A program made the position numbers and the translations under genes. A stretch of DNA of 64,000 nucleotides, taken from positions 1-64,000 of the forward strand of contig NZ_JBMPIT010000006.1 of NCBI RefSeq assembly GCF_049341845.1, in the 5' to 3' direction. Below are positions 8,233 through 16,143 of the stretch, one piece after another (positions within the stretch are counted from its first letter, which is position 1; each line of letters begins with the position of its first letter). The notes beneath the pieces were generated by a model that had not been told where the DNA came from, did no database searches, and saw only the letters and a program-made list of their open reading frames with translations. The DNA is from Curtobacterium guangdongense (GTDB lineage Bacteria > Actinomycetota > Actinomycetes > Actinomycetales > Microbacteriaceae).

Positions 8233-9462
8233 ATGGCCATCAGCACCCCCGTCGCGCCCTCGACCGAACAGCGCTCGGACGACCGCCCCGAGGTCATCGT
8301 CATCGACCACGTGCGCAAGCGCTTCGTCGTCCGCAAGGACAACACGATCCGCGAACGCATCGTCACGCTCGGCCGCGCCGGCCGGAAGCACCGCCAGGAC
8401 TTCTGGGCGCTCGACGACGTCACCGTCTCGATCAAGGCCGGGTCGACCGTCGGCCTGATCGGTCAGAACGGCTCCGGGAAGTCGACGCTGCTCAAGGCGA
8501 TCGGCGGCATCATCCAGCCGACGTCCGGCACCGTGTCGCGCCGTGGCCGACTCGCCGCGCTTCTGGAGCTCGGCGCGGGCTTCCACCCGGACCTGTCCGG
8601 CCGCGAGAACGTCTTCCTCAACGCGAGCCTGCTCGGGCTGACCCGCAAGCAGACCGAGGAACGCTTCGACGACATCCTCGCGTTCTCGGGCATCGGCGAC
8701 TTCATCGACACCCAGGTGAAGTTCTACTCGTCCGGCATGTACGTGCGACTCGCCTTCGCGGTCGCCGTGCACACCGACCCCGACGTCCTGCTCGTCGACG
8801 AGGTGCTCGCGGTCGGCGACGAGGCCTTCCAGCGCAAGTGCCTCGACCGCATCCGCACCTTCCAGGAAGCCGGCAAGACGATCATCATCGTCACGCACTC
8901 CCTGAGCCAGGTGCAGGAGATGTGCGACCGCGTCGTCCTGCTCAACAAGGGCAAGGTGCTGCACGACGGCGACCCGGTCGCCGCGGTGAGCATGTTCCGC
9001 GACGTGCTCGAGGAGCGGCGCCACGGTGAACTGAGCCAGGACGTCGCGGTCGGCCGGGGTACCGTGCTCGGCGCGAGTGTCCACGCCGACGGCAAGGGCC
9101 CGCGCGACGGGGTGCGCCCGGGCGACGACCTGATCGTCGACATGGAGTTCGAGCACCTCGACGGCGTCACGGACTGGGAGGCGGCGGTGCAGGTGAACAA
9201 CACCGCCGGGCAGGTCGTGTTCGGCACCACCACCGGCATCATGGGTGTCACGCTCCCGCCGCTGCACGGCCGGAAGAAGCTCCGCATCCGCATCGCCGAC
9301 ACCGCGTTCGGCACCGGCAAGTACTTCATCAACGTGTCGATGATGGACTCCGCCGGACGGCACCTGCACGACCTGCCGGAGTGCGACTCGTTCGAGGTCC
9401 CCGCCTTCGGCAACGCGGTCGGCACCGTCTACGCCGAACCCTCGCTCGAGGACGTCGACTGA
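8233..9462 (+). CDS. wzt: Polysaccharide ABC exporter, ATPase with Wzt C-terminal domain
   Basis: This is a 409-residue ATPase partner of Wzm. The N-terminal ABC domain has Walker A GQNGSGKST at about residue 77, a signature-like YSSGMYVRLAF at about 165 and Walker B DVLLVDEVLAVGD near 185, with a switch His in VTHS. Residues about 270-405 form a Wzt-type C-terminal beta-sandwich, which in O-antigen exporters recognises the finished, often end-capped, glycan. Its presence argues for export of a complete polymer rather than a short lipid-linked unit. The start ATG 8233 lies 4 bases after the wzm stop. The stop overlaps the next glycosyltransferase, so the operon continues. Confidence 0.92.
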   Translation: MAISTPVAPSTEQRSDDRPEVIVIDHVRKRFVVRKDNTIRERIVTLGRAGRKHRQDFWALDDVTVSIKAGSTVGLIGQNGSGKSTLLKAIGGIIQPTSGTVSRRGRLAALLELGAGFHPDLSGRENVFLNASLLGLTRKQTEERFDDILAFSGIGDFIDTQVKFYSSGMYVRLAFAVAVHTDPDVLLVDEVLAVGDEAFQRKCLDRIRTFQEAGKTIIIVTHSLSQVQEMCDRVVLLNKGKVLHDGDPVAAVSMFRDVLEERRHGELSQDVAVGRGTVLGASVHADGKGPRDGVRPGDDLIVDMEFEHLDGVTDWEAAVQVNNTAGQVVFGTTTGIMGVTLPPLHGRKKLRIRIADTAFGTGKYFINVSMMDSAGRHLHDLPECDSFEVPAFGNAVGTVYAEPSLEDVD

Positions 9463-10481
9463 CCCGCACGGCGGTCGTCGTCGTCAACTGGAACCGCGCC
9501 GACCTGACCACCAGGGCCGTCCGGGCGGTCCTCGACGACCCGGACGGCGCTGACGAGGTCGTCGTCGTCGACAACGGCTCCGCCGACGACTCCGTCGCGG
9601 TGCTCCGTGCCGGACTCCCCGACGTGACGCTCGTGGTGCGCGACCGCAACGGCGGGTTCGCCGCCGGTGCGAACGCCGGCATCCGCGCGACGAGCGCCGA
9701 CGTCGTGGTGCTCCTCAACAACGACGCCGTCCCCGCGTCCGGGTTCGTCGGTGCGCTCCGCGACCACCTGGCCGCGAGCCGCCCGGAGGTCGCCGCGGTG
9801 ACGGGCCGCATCGTGCTCGCGGGACGCTGGACGATCCTCCCGCCCGGTGCCCTGCCGGATCCCGGCCAGCGCGCCCTGCGCGCGCACGACGGCCGGTCCT
9901 GGGTCCCGAGTCAGGACGGCGAGGTCCGCCTCAACTCCACCGGAGTCCAGGTGGACCGCGTCGGCAACGGATCGGACCGCGACTGGCTCGCACCGGTCGA
10001 CACCCGAGCGCCGACCCGCGTGTTCGGCTTCTCCGGTGGCGCGAGCGCGCTCCGTCGCAGCGCGCTCGACGACGTGGGTCTCCTCGACGAGAGCCTGTTC
10101 ATGTACTACGAGGACACCGAGCTCGCCTGGCGGCTCGCCCGTCGCGGCTGGCGCGTCGAGTACGCGGCCGACGCGGTGGTCGAGCACGACCACTCCGCGT
10201 CGTCCGGTGTGCAGAGCGACCTGTTCGTGTCGAAGAACGCCAGGAACCGGCTGGTCGTCGCACTCTGGCACGCGCCGTGGCCGGTGGTCGGCCGCGCAGC
10301 CGTGCGCACCGCGGCCAGGGCGCTGCGGCTCACGATCGCGTCGTCGACGAGACGGGAGGCACGCCTCGTCCTGGCAGCGTTGGCCGACGTCGCGGGGCAC
10401 CTCCCCCACCACCTCGCTCGCCGACGCACCGAGTCGTCGCGCGCCGTCGTGGCGCGCGGCCGGGTGGACACGGGGGCATGA
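9381..10481 (+). CDS. GT2 glycosyltransferase (rhamnosyltransferase-like)
   Basis: This is a cytoplasmic GT2 enzyme with AVVVVNWNRADLT at the first strand, VVVDNGSADDS, VLLNNDAVPASGF and FMYYEDTELAWRL, the pattern of WbbL-like rhamnosyl or galactofuranosyl transferases. The start is doubtful. GTG 9381 is the only upstream ATG/GTG/TTG in frame, but it overlaps wzt by 82 bases, and the first 26 residues it adds are Arg-rich and look like out-of-frame wzt. CTG 9459 overlaps the wzt stop as CTGA, has GAGGA 6 bases upstream, and begins right at the conserved fold. I list the longer form as the nearest canonical start; the real protein may be 340 residues. Confidence 0.85.
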   Translation: MRLVRGPRLRQRGRHRLRRTLARGRRLTRTAVVVVNWNRADLTTRAVRAVLDDPDGADEVVVVDNGSADDSVAVLRAGLPDVTLVVRDRNGGFAAGANAGIRATSADVVVLLNNDAVPASGFVGALRDHLAASRPEVAAVTGRIVLAGRWTILPPGALPDPGQRALRAHDGRSWVPSQDGEVRLNSTGVQVDRVGNGSDRDWLAPVDTRAPTRVFGFSGGASALRRSALDDVGLLDESLFMYYEDTELAWRLARRGWRVEYAADAVVEHDHSASSGVQSDLFVSKNARNRLVVALWHAPWPVVGRAAVRTAARALRLTIASSTRREARLVLAALADVAGHLPHHLARRRTESSRAVVARGRVDTGA

Positions 10482-10492
10482 GCGGCGCGCGA

Positions 10493-10498
10493 TACGCT
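10493..10498 (+). promoter_or_regulatory. -10 box for the GT4 gene at 10541
   Basis: TACGCT lies 42 bases before GTG 10541. It gives this gene its own promoter within the cluster, with a leader of about 36 bases carrying AAAGGA. Confidence 0.4.
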
Positions 10499-10540
10499 GG
10501 ACCGTCATCCGCCGACGGTCCAGGCCGAAAGGAACACCGC

Positions 10541-11689
10541 GTGCCGCAGCTCACCGTCCTCATCGACGGGACCGCCGTACCGCGGAACCTCGGCGGAGTC
10601 GGCCGGTACGTGGAGGGCGTCGTCTCGCACCTCGCCGCGGCCGATCCGCAGCTCGACCTGCACCTCGTCGTGCGCCGCGAGCACGTCGCGCACTTCTCCC
10701 GGATCGCTCCGGACGTCACGGTGCACGTCGCCCCAGGACGGGTCCGGTCGGTGCCGCTGCGGTTCCTCTGGGAGCAGACCGGACTCGTCGCACTCGGCCG
10801 GCGGCTCGGCGCCCGGGTCCTGCACTCCCCGCACTACACGTTCCCGTTCGCCTGGCGCCGCGGGTCCGTCGTCACCCTGCACGACGCCACGTTCTTCTCG
10901 AACCCCGAGTGGCACTCCCGGCTGAAGCGCACCTTCTTCACGTGGTGGAGCCGCCGCTCGCTGCGGAGCCGTCCCGTCGTGGTCGTCCCGAGCGAGGCGA
11001 CACGGACCGAAGCGGCACGCGCCGTCACCGGCATCCGCGCCGACGTCCGGGTCGCGCACCTCGGGGTCGACCGCGCCGTGTTCCACGCGCCGACCGACGA
11101 CCAGGTCGCCGACGCCCGCATCGCCGCAGGACTGCCGGACGACGCCGAGTGGATCGCGTTCCTCGGCACGATCGAGCCGAGGAAGAACGTCGGCGCGCTG
11201 CTCGACGCGTACCGCTCGGTCCGGACCACCAGGGCGGCCGGTGGGCGGGACACCCCGTGGCTGGTGCTCTCCGGTGCACGCGGGTGGGACGACCAGGCGA
11301 TCGCCGCGCTCGACGCCCTGACCGACGACGACCACGTGATCGAAGCCGGGTACCTGCCGCTGGAGGACCTCTCCGGGTTCCTCGGCGGCGCGACGGTCGT
11401 CGTCTACCCCAGCCTCGGCGAGGGGTTCGGCCTGCCGGTGGTCGAGGCGATGGCCGCCGGTGCGTGCGTCCTGACGACCCGGAAGCTCTCGTTGCCCGAG
11501 GTCGGCGGCGACGCGGCCGTCTACACCGACACCGACGCCACGTCGATCGCGGCGGCCCTGTCGACCCTGCTCGACGACGCCGAGCTGCGCGAGCAGCACC
11601 GACGCCTGGCCGTGGCGCGTGCCGCCGAGTTCACGTGGGACGCCACCGCCCGGGTGCACGCCGCCGCCTACGCCGAGGTCGCCCGGTGA
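10541..11689 (+). CDS. GT4 glycosyltransferase
   Basis: This is a 382-residue retaining glycosyltransferase of family 4. The N-terminal domain has the acceptor loop NLGGVGRYVEGVV near residue 14. The C-terminal domain holds GTIEPRKNVGALLDAY and the donor-binding ExxxxxE element PSLGEGFGLPVVEAMAAG. The start is GTG 10541, supported by AAAGGA 7 bases upstream, a good ribosome site. The stop overlaps the next gene by 4 bases (GTGA). It resembles mannosyl- and rhamnosyl-transferases of O-antigen clusters; the sugar cannot be read. It acts on the cytoplasmic face to extend the glycan exported by Wzm/Wzt. Confidence 0.88.
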   Translation: MPQLTVLIDGTAVPRNLGGVGRYVEGVVSHLAAADPQLDLHLVVRREHVAHFSRIAPDVTVHVAPGRVRSVPLRFLWEQTGLVALGRRLGARVLHSPHYTFPFAWRRGSVVTLHDATFFSNPEWHSRLKRTFFTWWSRRSLRSRPVVVVPSEATRTEAARAVTGIRADVRVAHLGVDRAVFHAPTDDQVADARIAAGLPDDAEWIAFLGTIEPRKNVGALLDAYRSVRTTRAAGGRDTPWLVLSGARGWDDQAIAALDALTDDDHVIEAGYLPLEDLSGFLGGATVVVYPSLGEGFGLPVVEAMAAGACVLTTRKLSLPEVGGDAAVYTDTDATSIAAALSTLLDDAELREQHRRLAVARAAEFTWDATARVHAAAYAEVAR

Positions 11690-12549
11690 GCGCCGCACCC
11701 CGCGTCGCCGTGCTGACGGTCACGTACAACACCGGCGAGACGATCCGGCCGTTCCTCGACAGCATCGCGCACGCCTCGGCGACACCCGTCCCCGTCGTCG
11801 TCGCCGACAACGGTTCCGCCGACCTCGACGCACTGCGCGCGATCGCCGAGTCGCACGGGGCCGTCGTGGTGTCGTCCGGCTCGAACCGCGGCTACGGGGG
11901 CGGGATCGACGCGGCGTTCTCGGCGCTCGACGACCTGCTCCCGGACGTCCGCCCGGAGTTCGTGCTCGTGACCAACCCGGACGTCGTGTTCCACCCCGGG
12001 TCCATCGACGAGCTCGTCGCCGCGGCGGATCGTCTGCCCCGCGGCGGGTCGTTCGGACCGCAGATCCTCGACGAGCACGGGGACACCTACCCCTCCGCTC
12101 GTCAGTTGCCCTCGCTCCGCACCGGGCTCGGCCACGCGGCGTTCTCGCGCTTCTGGCCGGGGAACCCGTGGAGTCAGCGCTACTGGTCGACGACCCTCGT
12201 CGAGGAGCGCACCGCCGGGTGGCTGTCCGGTGCATGCTTCCTCATCAGGACGTCGCTCTTCCGTGAGCTCGACGGCTTCGACGAGTCGTACTTCATGTAC
12301 TTCGAGGACGTCGACCTCGGGCAGCGCGTCGGGGCGTCCGGGCACGACAACGTCTACGTCCCGACCGCCGTCGTCGTGCACACCGGCGCGCACTCGACCT
12401 CGTCGAACCGTCGCCGGATGGAGGTCGAGCACCACCGGAGCGCCTACCGGTTCCTGTCGAGGAAGTACCGGGCGTGGTGGCTGTGGCCACTCCGGCTCGT
12501 GCTGCACGCGGGGCTCTCGATCCGGGCGCGCTGGGTCACACGGAAGTAG
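11686..12549 (+). CDS. GT2 glycosyltransferase (rhamnosyltransferase family)
   Basis: This is a 287-residue GT2 enzyme read from GTG 11686, which overlaps the previous stop. Motifs in order are VAVLTVTYNTGETI, VVADNGSADLDAL, SSGSNRGYGGG, VLVTNPDVVF, WLSGACFLIRT and YFMYFEDVDLGQRV, the last two being hallmarks of WbbL-type enzymes that place rhamnose on lipid-linked N-acetylglucosamine. A WWLWPLRLVLHAG segment near the C-terminus may sit on the membrane. Being next to rml and wzm/wzt genes, it is a fair candidate for a priming or early rhamnosyltransferase, but that is inference. Confidence 0.88.
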   Translation: MSAAPRVAVLTVTYNTGETIRPFLDSIAHASATPVPVVVADNGSADLDALRAIAESHGAVVVSSGSNRGYGGGIDAAFSALDDLLPDVRPEFVLVTNPDVVFHPGSIDELVAAADRLPRGGSFGPQILDEHGDTYPSARQLPSLRTGLGHAAFSRFWPGNPWSQRYWSTTLVEERTAGWLSGACFLIRTSLFRELDGFDESYFMYFEDVDLGQRVGASGHDNVYVPTAVVVHTGAHSTSSNRRRMEVEHHRSAYRFLSRKYRAWWLWPLRLVLHAGLSIRARWVTRK

Positions 12550-12598
12550 CCATCGCGGTCGAAGCTGTACGAACGCTCATGGAGAGTCGTCGGCGGTG

Positions 12599-12739
12599 AT
12601 GATGAACGACAACCGTGGCCCAACTCCAGGACGCTGGGGATCGACCAGGACCGCGATCATCGCGAACGCCGCGTGGATCCTCGTCGCGACGGCGCTGATC
12701 GCATCGGTCGCGTACCGGACCCGGCTGATCAGGGACTAG
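12599..12739 (+). CDS. Small single-pass membrane protein (hypothetical)
   Basis: This is a 46-residue open frame from ATG 12599 (a second ATG follows directly) with GGCGG a few bases upstream. It has a polar N-terminus (NDNRGPTPGRWGS) and one hydrophobic stretch (AWILVATALIASV), ending in basic residues. It lies between a plus-strand and a minus-strand glycosyltransferase gene, and its TAG overlaps the stop of the minus-strand gene. I see no family. Codon use is less biased than in the neighbours, so it may not be expressed. Confidence 0.35.
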   Translation: MMNDNRGPTPGRWGSTRTAIIANAAWILVATALIASVAYRTRLIRD

Positions 12740-14568
12740 CGGCGCGCCAGCTCCGCCGTCGCGGCGTCCAGCAGCACCCGTGCCCGGGCGTCGAAGGAGT
12801 GTTCCGCCGCGACGTGTGTCGCCACCGCCTGCCGCTCGCTGCCGTCAGGCCACGGGAACGCCGGGTCGAGCAGCGCCGCCAGACGCCCCGGTCGGTCCGC
12901 GACCGCGAGCGTCGGCACGTCCAGCACGTCGGACAGCCCGGCGACCGGATCCGTGACGACGACCCCGCCCGCTGCCAGCACGTCGAACACCCGGTTGGAC
13001 AGGAACCCACCGGCGGCCATGTCCGGCCAGTGGTCGTTGAGGACGACCCGCGCGGACGCGTACGCCGTCGCGACCTCGGCGCGTCCGAGGGCGGGCTCCC
13101 CCAGCGACCCGGTCGGCACCAGCGCGTCCCACCCGGGTCCGTGCACCGTCAGGTCCACGCCGAGCGCAACGGCCTCGGCGACGAGGGGCCTCGCCGCACC
13201 ACGCGTCGAGCCGACGAACACGACCCGCCCGGCGTCGGCGCTCGAGTCCGACCGCGCAGTCGGGGAGAACACCGACGGGTCGGTCGCCTGCAGCAGGGTC
13301 CGAACCGGCACGCCGGCGCGCTCCGATGCCTGCGCCGCCCAGGCCGGACCGGCGGCGAACACCGCGTCGAACGACCGGAGTTCGGTGTCCGCGACGTCGT
13401 CCGGGTGGCTGATCACCCAGAGCAGGTTCACCGAGGCGGGATTCGGCGGCACCCGGTCGAGTCCGCGGACCACGAGCGTCACGTCGTCCGTGGCGTCGTC
13501 GTCCCGCACGTGGGCGTCCCGCCGGTCGATCCGCACGCGCTGCCCGAGCCGCTCCAGCGCTGCGGCGAGCTCCGCGGCGAAGTGCACGTCACCCCAGCCG
13601 TCGCCCTCCGGCCCGGCCGGTGCGGCGATCTTCAGCGACCACGTCAACGCGCCGTCGCCGTCGACCGGGTGCCGCGGCGCGACCGGCCGCGCACCCCACG
13701 GCGGGAGCGGAGCACCGGCCGTGACGACGCCGTCGCCGTCCGCCGTGCGGTCCCGCCACCGGGAGAACGCGTCCACGGTGGCGGCGTCGACGGTGCGGCC
13801 GGCCTCCGCCGACCGGGTCGCGGCCGCCACGAGGCGCACGGCACCGTCGATGCGGTCGGCCGCCGCGCGGCTCCAGACCGTCAGGCTCATCCGTTCGTCC
13901 GGGAGGACCGGTGCCGGTACCAGGGCGGCGCGCGGCATCGCGATCGCCGGCTGGTCCGCCGCGAAGACCGCCGAGGTCGTGGCCGGTTGCCGGGTCGGTC
14001 CGTCGGCCTGGTCATCGGTGCGGTCGTCGGTCCGGTCGTCGGTCCACGGCAGGGCCCCTGGTCGGAGCAGGAGGGCACCGTTGCGCCCGGACCCGTCGGG
14101 CATCCGCACGCGAGCCTGGACGACACCGTCCGCGCCGGCCGCCGCGAGCGCGCGGAGGTCCTCGTCGCCGATCGTCACCGTCGAGTCGAGCAGCACGACC
14201 GTCCGACCGCTCCCGCTGGCGAGCCCGGCGTTGATCGCCGACCCGATACCCGCCACCGGCTCCTGGCGGGCCCACGGCAGGTCGGGCTGCTGCTCGTCCA
14301 CGGGTGAGTCGTCCGCGACGTACGAGACGACGCGGACGTCGGTGTCCGTGCCGAGCGCCCGACGCACCGACGCGACCAGCGGCGGGACCGCCGCATGGCG
14401 ATCAGCGCGACTGACGACGACCGCCGTGACCGGACGGTCCGAGTGCGGCAGCGCGCCGTCCCACCCGGCCACCGGAACGGGCGACGCCGCCGTCACGGAC
14501 GCGGGGCGAGCCTCCAGGCCGGAGCCGGGGGCCGTCGCTTCCGGACGGCGGCGTCGGAACAGCGCCAC
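12736..14568 (-). CDS. Large glycosyltransferase: GT2-like N-terminus, CgeB-like C-terminus
   Basis: This is a 610-residue protein. Residues about 40-230 look like a GT2 fold (AVVVSRADRHAAVPP, LLDSTVTIGDEDL) but lack a clear DxD and the EDxxL motif, so that half may be degenerate. Residues about 330-600 are a CgeB-type domain: SLKIAAPAGPEGDGWGD, then VVLNDHWPDMAAGGF and LSNRVFDVLAAGGVVVTD. An Asp-rich repeat (TDDRTDDRTDDQ) lies near residue 178, an insert or linker. The start is GTG 14568, 7 bases after the rmlA stop, so it is the last gene of an rmlC-rmlA-this operon. Substrates are unknown. Confidence 0.75.
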   Translation of the reverse strand: MALFRRRRPEATAPGSGLEARPASVTAASPVPVAGWDGALPHSDRPVTAVVVSRADRHAAVPPLVASVRRALGTDTDVRVVSYVADDSPVDEQQPDLPWARQEPVAGIGSAINAGLASGSGRTVVLLDSTVTIGDEDLRALAAAGADGVVQARVRMPDGSGRNGALLLRPGALPWTDDRTDDRTDDQADGPTRQPATTSAVFAADQPAIAMPRAALVPAPVLPDERMSLTVWSRAAADRIDGAVRLVAAATRSAEAGRTVDAATVDAFSRWRDRTADGDGVVTAGAPLPPWGARPVAPRHPVDGDGALTWSLKIAAPAGPEGDGWGDVHFAAELAAALERLGQRVRIDRRDAHVRDDDATDDVTLVVRGLDRVPPNPASVNLLWVISHPDDVADTELRSFDAVFAAGPAWAAQASERAGVPVRTLLQATDPSVFSPTARSDSSADAGRVVFVGSTRGAARPLVAEAVALGVDLTVHGPGWDALVPTGSLGEPALGRAEVATAYASARVVLNDHWPDMAAGGFLSNRVFDVLAAGGVVVTDPVAGLSDVLDVPTLAVADRPGRLAALLDPAFPWPDGSERQAVATHVAAEHSFDARARVLLDAATAELARR

Positions 14569-14575
14569 GAGTGGG

Positions 14576-15439
14576 TCAGCCGGCGAGCAGCTGCTGCAGG
14601 TAGACGCCGTAGCCGCTCTTCGCGAGCGGCGCGGCGAGCGCCGCGAGGGCGGCGTCGTCGATCCAGCCGTTCCGCCAGGCGATCTCCTCGATGCAGCCGA
14701 TCTTGTGGCCCTGGCGGTCCTCGATGACCTTGACGTACTCGGACGCCTGCATCATCGACTCGAACGTGCCGGTGTCGAGCCACGCGGTGCCGCGGTCGAG
14801 CACCTCGACGCCGAGCGTGCCGGCGTCCAGGTAGCGCTCGTTGACCGTGGAGATCTCGAGCTCGCCGCGGGCGCTCGGCTCGATGGTCTTGGCGATCTCG
14901 ACGACCTTGTTGTCGTAGAAGTAGAGGCCGGGCACGGCGTAGTTCGACTTCGGCTCCGCCGGCTTCTCCTCGATGGAGACGGCGGTGAAGTCCTCGTCGA
15001 ACTCCACGACGCCGTACGCCTTCGGGTCGGCCACGTGGTACGCGAAGATGGTCGCGCCCTGGACCTCGGTGTTCTTCTTCAAGCTGGTGCCGAGGCCCGT
15101 GCCGTGGAAGATGTTGTCGCCGAGGACCAGCGCGACGCTGTCGTCGCCGATGAAGTCCTCACCGATGACGAACGCCTGCGCCAGGCCGTCCGGGCTCGGC
15201 TGCACGGCGTACTGGATGTCCATGCCGTACGCCGAGCCGTCCCCGAGCAGTGCCCGGAACTGGTCGTTGTACTCCGGGGTCGTGATGACCAGGACCTCGC
15301 GGATGCCGGCCATCATGAGCGTCGACAGCGGGTAGTAGACCATCGGCTTGTCGTAGATGGGCATGAGCTGCTTGCTGATGCCCTTGGTGATCGGCCAGAG
15401 GCGCGAACCGGATCCCCCGGCCAGGATGATGCCCTTCAT
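14576..15439 (-). CDS. rmlA: Glucose-1-phosphate thymidylyltransferase
   Basis: This 287-residue cytoplasmic enzyme makes dTDP-glucose from glucose-1-phosphate and dTTP, the first step to dTDP-rhamnose. The nucleotide loop GGSGSRLWPITKGISKQ lies at residues 8-24, followed by YDKPMVYYPLSTLM, and the catalytic Asp lies in LGDNIFHG. Length matches RmlA. The ATG at 15439 has a strong GGGGGGAG ribosome site 7-8 bases upstream. That spacer region seems to come from a 59-bp duplication: the first 21 bases of rmlA are also present at the rmlC stop (15477-15497). It is co-transcribed with rmlC upstream. Confidence 0.97.
   Translation of the reverse strand: MKGIILAGGSGSRLWPITKGISKQLMPIYDKPMVYYPLSTLMMAGIREVLVITTPEYNDQFRALLGDGSAYGMDIQYAVQPSPDGLAQAFVIGEDFIGDDSVALVLGDNIFHGTGLGTSLKKNTEVQGATIFAYHVADPKAYGVVEFDEDFTAVSIEEKPAEPKSNYAVPGLYFYDNKVVEIAKTIEPSARGELEISTVNERYLDAGTLGVEVLDRGTAWLDTGTFESMMQASEYVKVIEDRQGHKIGCIEEIAWRNGWIDDAALAALAAPLAKSGYGVYLQQLLAG
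15418..15438. repeat. Direct repeat copy 1 (start of rmlA)
   Basis: This 21-base stretch is identical to 15477-15497, offset by 59 bases. It covers codons 1-7 of rmlA and marks a short tandem duplication at the rmlC/rmlA junction. Confidence 0.85.
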
Positions 15440-15476
15440 GATCGGACTCCCCCCAGGTACGACGCGTCGGTTACTT

Positions 15477-15497
15477 CGGCCAGGATGATGCCCTTCA
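15477..15497. repeat. Direct repeat copy 2 (rmlC stop, vestigial rmlA start)
   Basis: This is identical to 15418-15438. Read on the minus strand from GTG 15498 it gives VKGIILA, the same N-terminus as rmlA, then runs out of frame to a stop after 20 codons. The GTG overlaps the rmlC TGA. Confidence 0.85.
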
Positions 15498-16103
15498 CTT
15501 GCTGCTCCTCAGCGACTCCGTGTACGCGACGCACTCCTTGTAGGTGGGCAGCAGACCGGCCGCTGCCGCTTCCTCGAGCGTCGGGGCGCTGGTGTCCTTC
15601 TCGCTCAGCACGGGGTCGCCGATGCCCTCCGGCAGCTCGAGGCCGACCGTCGGGTCGAGGATCGTGATCCCCTTCTCGCGCTCCGGGTCGTAGTGGGCGC
15701 TGACGAGGTAGTTCACCGTGGACTGGTCCTCGAGCGCGACGATCGCGTGGCCGAGGCCCTCCGACAGGTAGACGGCCTTGCGGTCGACGTCGTCGATGCG
15801 CACCGAGTCCCACTGGCCGAACGTCGGCGAGCCGACCCGGATGTCGACGATGTAGTCGATGAACGCGCCGCGCACGGCGGTGACGTACTTCGCCTGGCTC
15901 GGGGCGACGAGCGCGTAGTGGATCCCCCGCGCGACGCCGCGCGACGAGATCGACATGTTCACCTGCCGGAGGTCGAGGGGGTGTCCGACCGTCGCTTCGA
16001 GCACGTCGGCGCGGTATGCCTCGAGGAAGGCTCCTCGTGCGTCGCCGTGCTGGACGGGGGTGAACTCCCACGCGCCTTGGATCTTCAGTTCGCGGATCTG
16101 CAC
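15495..16103 (-). CDS. rmlC: dTDP-4-dehydrorhamnose 3,5-epimerase
   Basis: This 202-residue enzyme converts dTDP-4-keto-6-deoxyglucose to the L-lyxo form, step three of dTDP-L-rhamnose synthesis. It has the cupin core with the catalytic-base motif ARGIHY (usually RGLHY), DYIVDIRVGSPTFGQW, LGHAIVAL and the Tyr-bearing NYLVSAHYDPEREKG. The start GTG 16103 lies 6 bases after a TAGGAT -10 box, so the mRNA should begin at or next to the start codon and carry no ribosome site. It is the first gene of the rmlC-rmlA-glycosyltransferase operon. Confidence 0.95.
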   Translation of the reverse strand: MQIRELKIQGAWEFTPVQHGDARGAFLEAYRADVLEATVGHPLDLRQVNMSISSRGVARGIHYALVAPSQAKYVTAVRGAFIDYIVDIRVGSPTFGQWDSVRIDDVDRKAVYLSEGLGHAIVALEDQSTVNYLVSAHYDPEREKGITILDPTVGLELPEGIGDPVLSEKDTSAPTLEEAAAAGLLPTYKECVAYTESLRSSK

Positions 16104-16109
16104 CGTGGA

Positions 16110-16115
16110 ATCCTA
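16110..16115 (-). promoter_or_regulatory. -10 box for rmlC, leaderless spacing
   Basis: TAGGAT on the minus strand, then 6 bases (TCCACG), then GTG 16103. This spacing puts the RNA start at the start codon. Confidence 0.6.
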
Positions 16116-16143
16116 GCAAGAGCCCTCGCCGGACGGCCCCCGA

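Noticed and set aside
9381..9462. Frameshift between wzt and the next glycosyltransferase
   Set aside because: Both proteins are complete at their ends; a CTG start or long overlap explains the junction without a sequence error.
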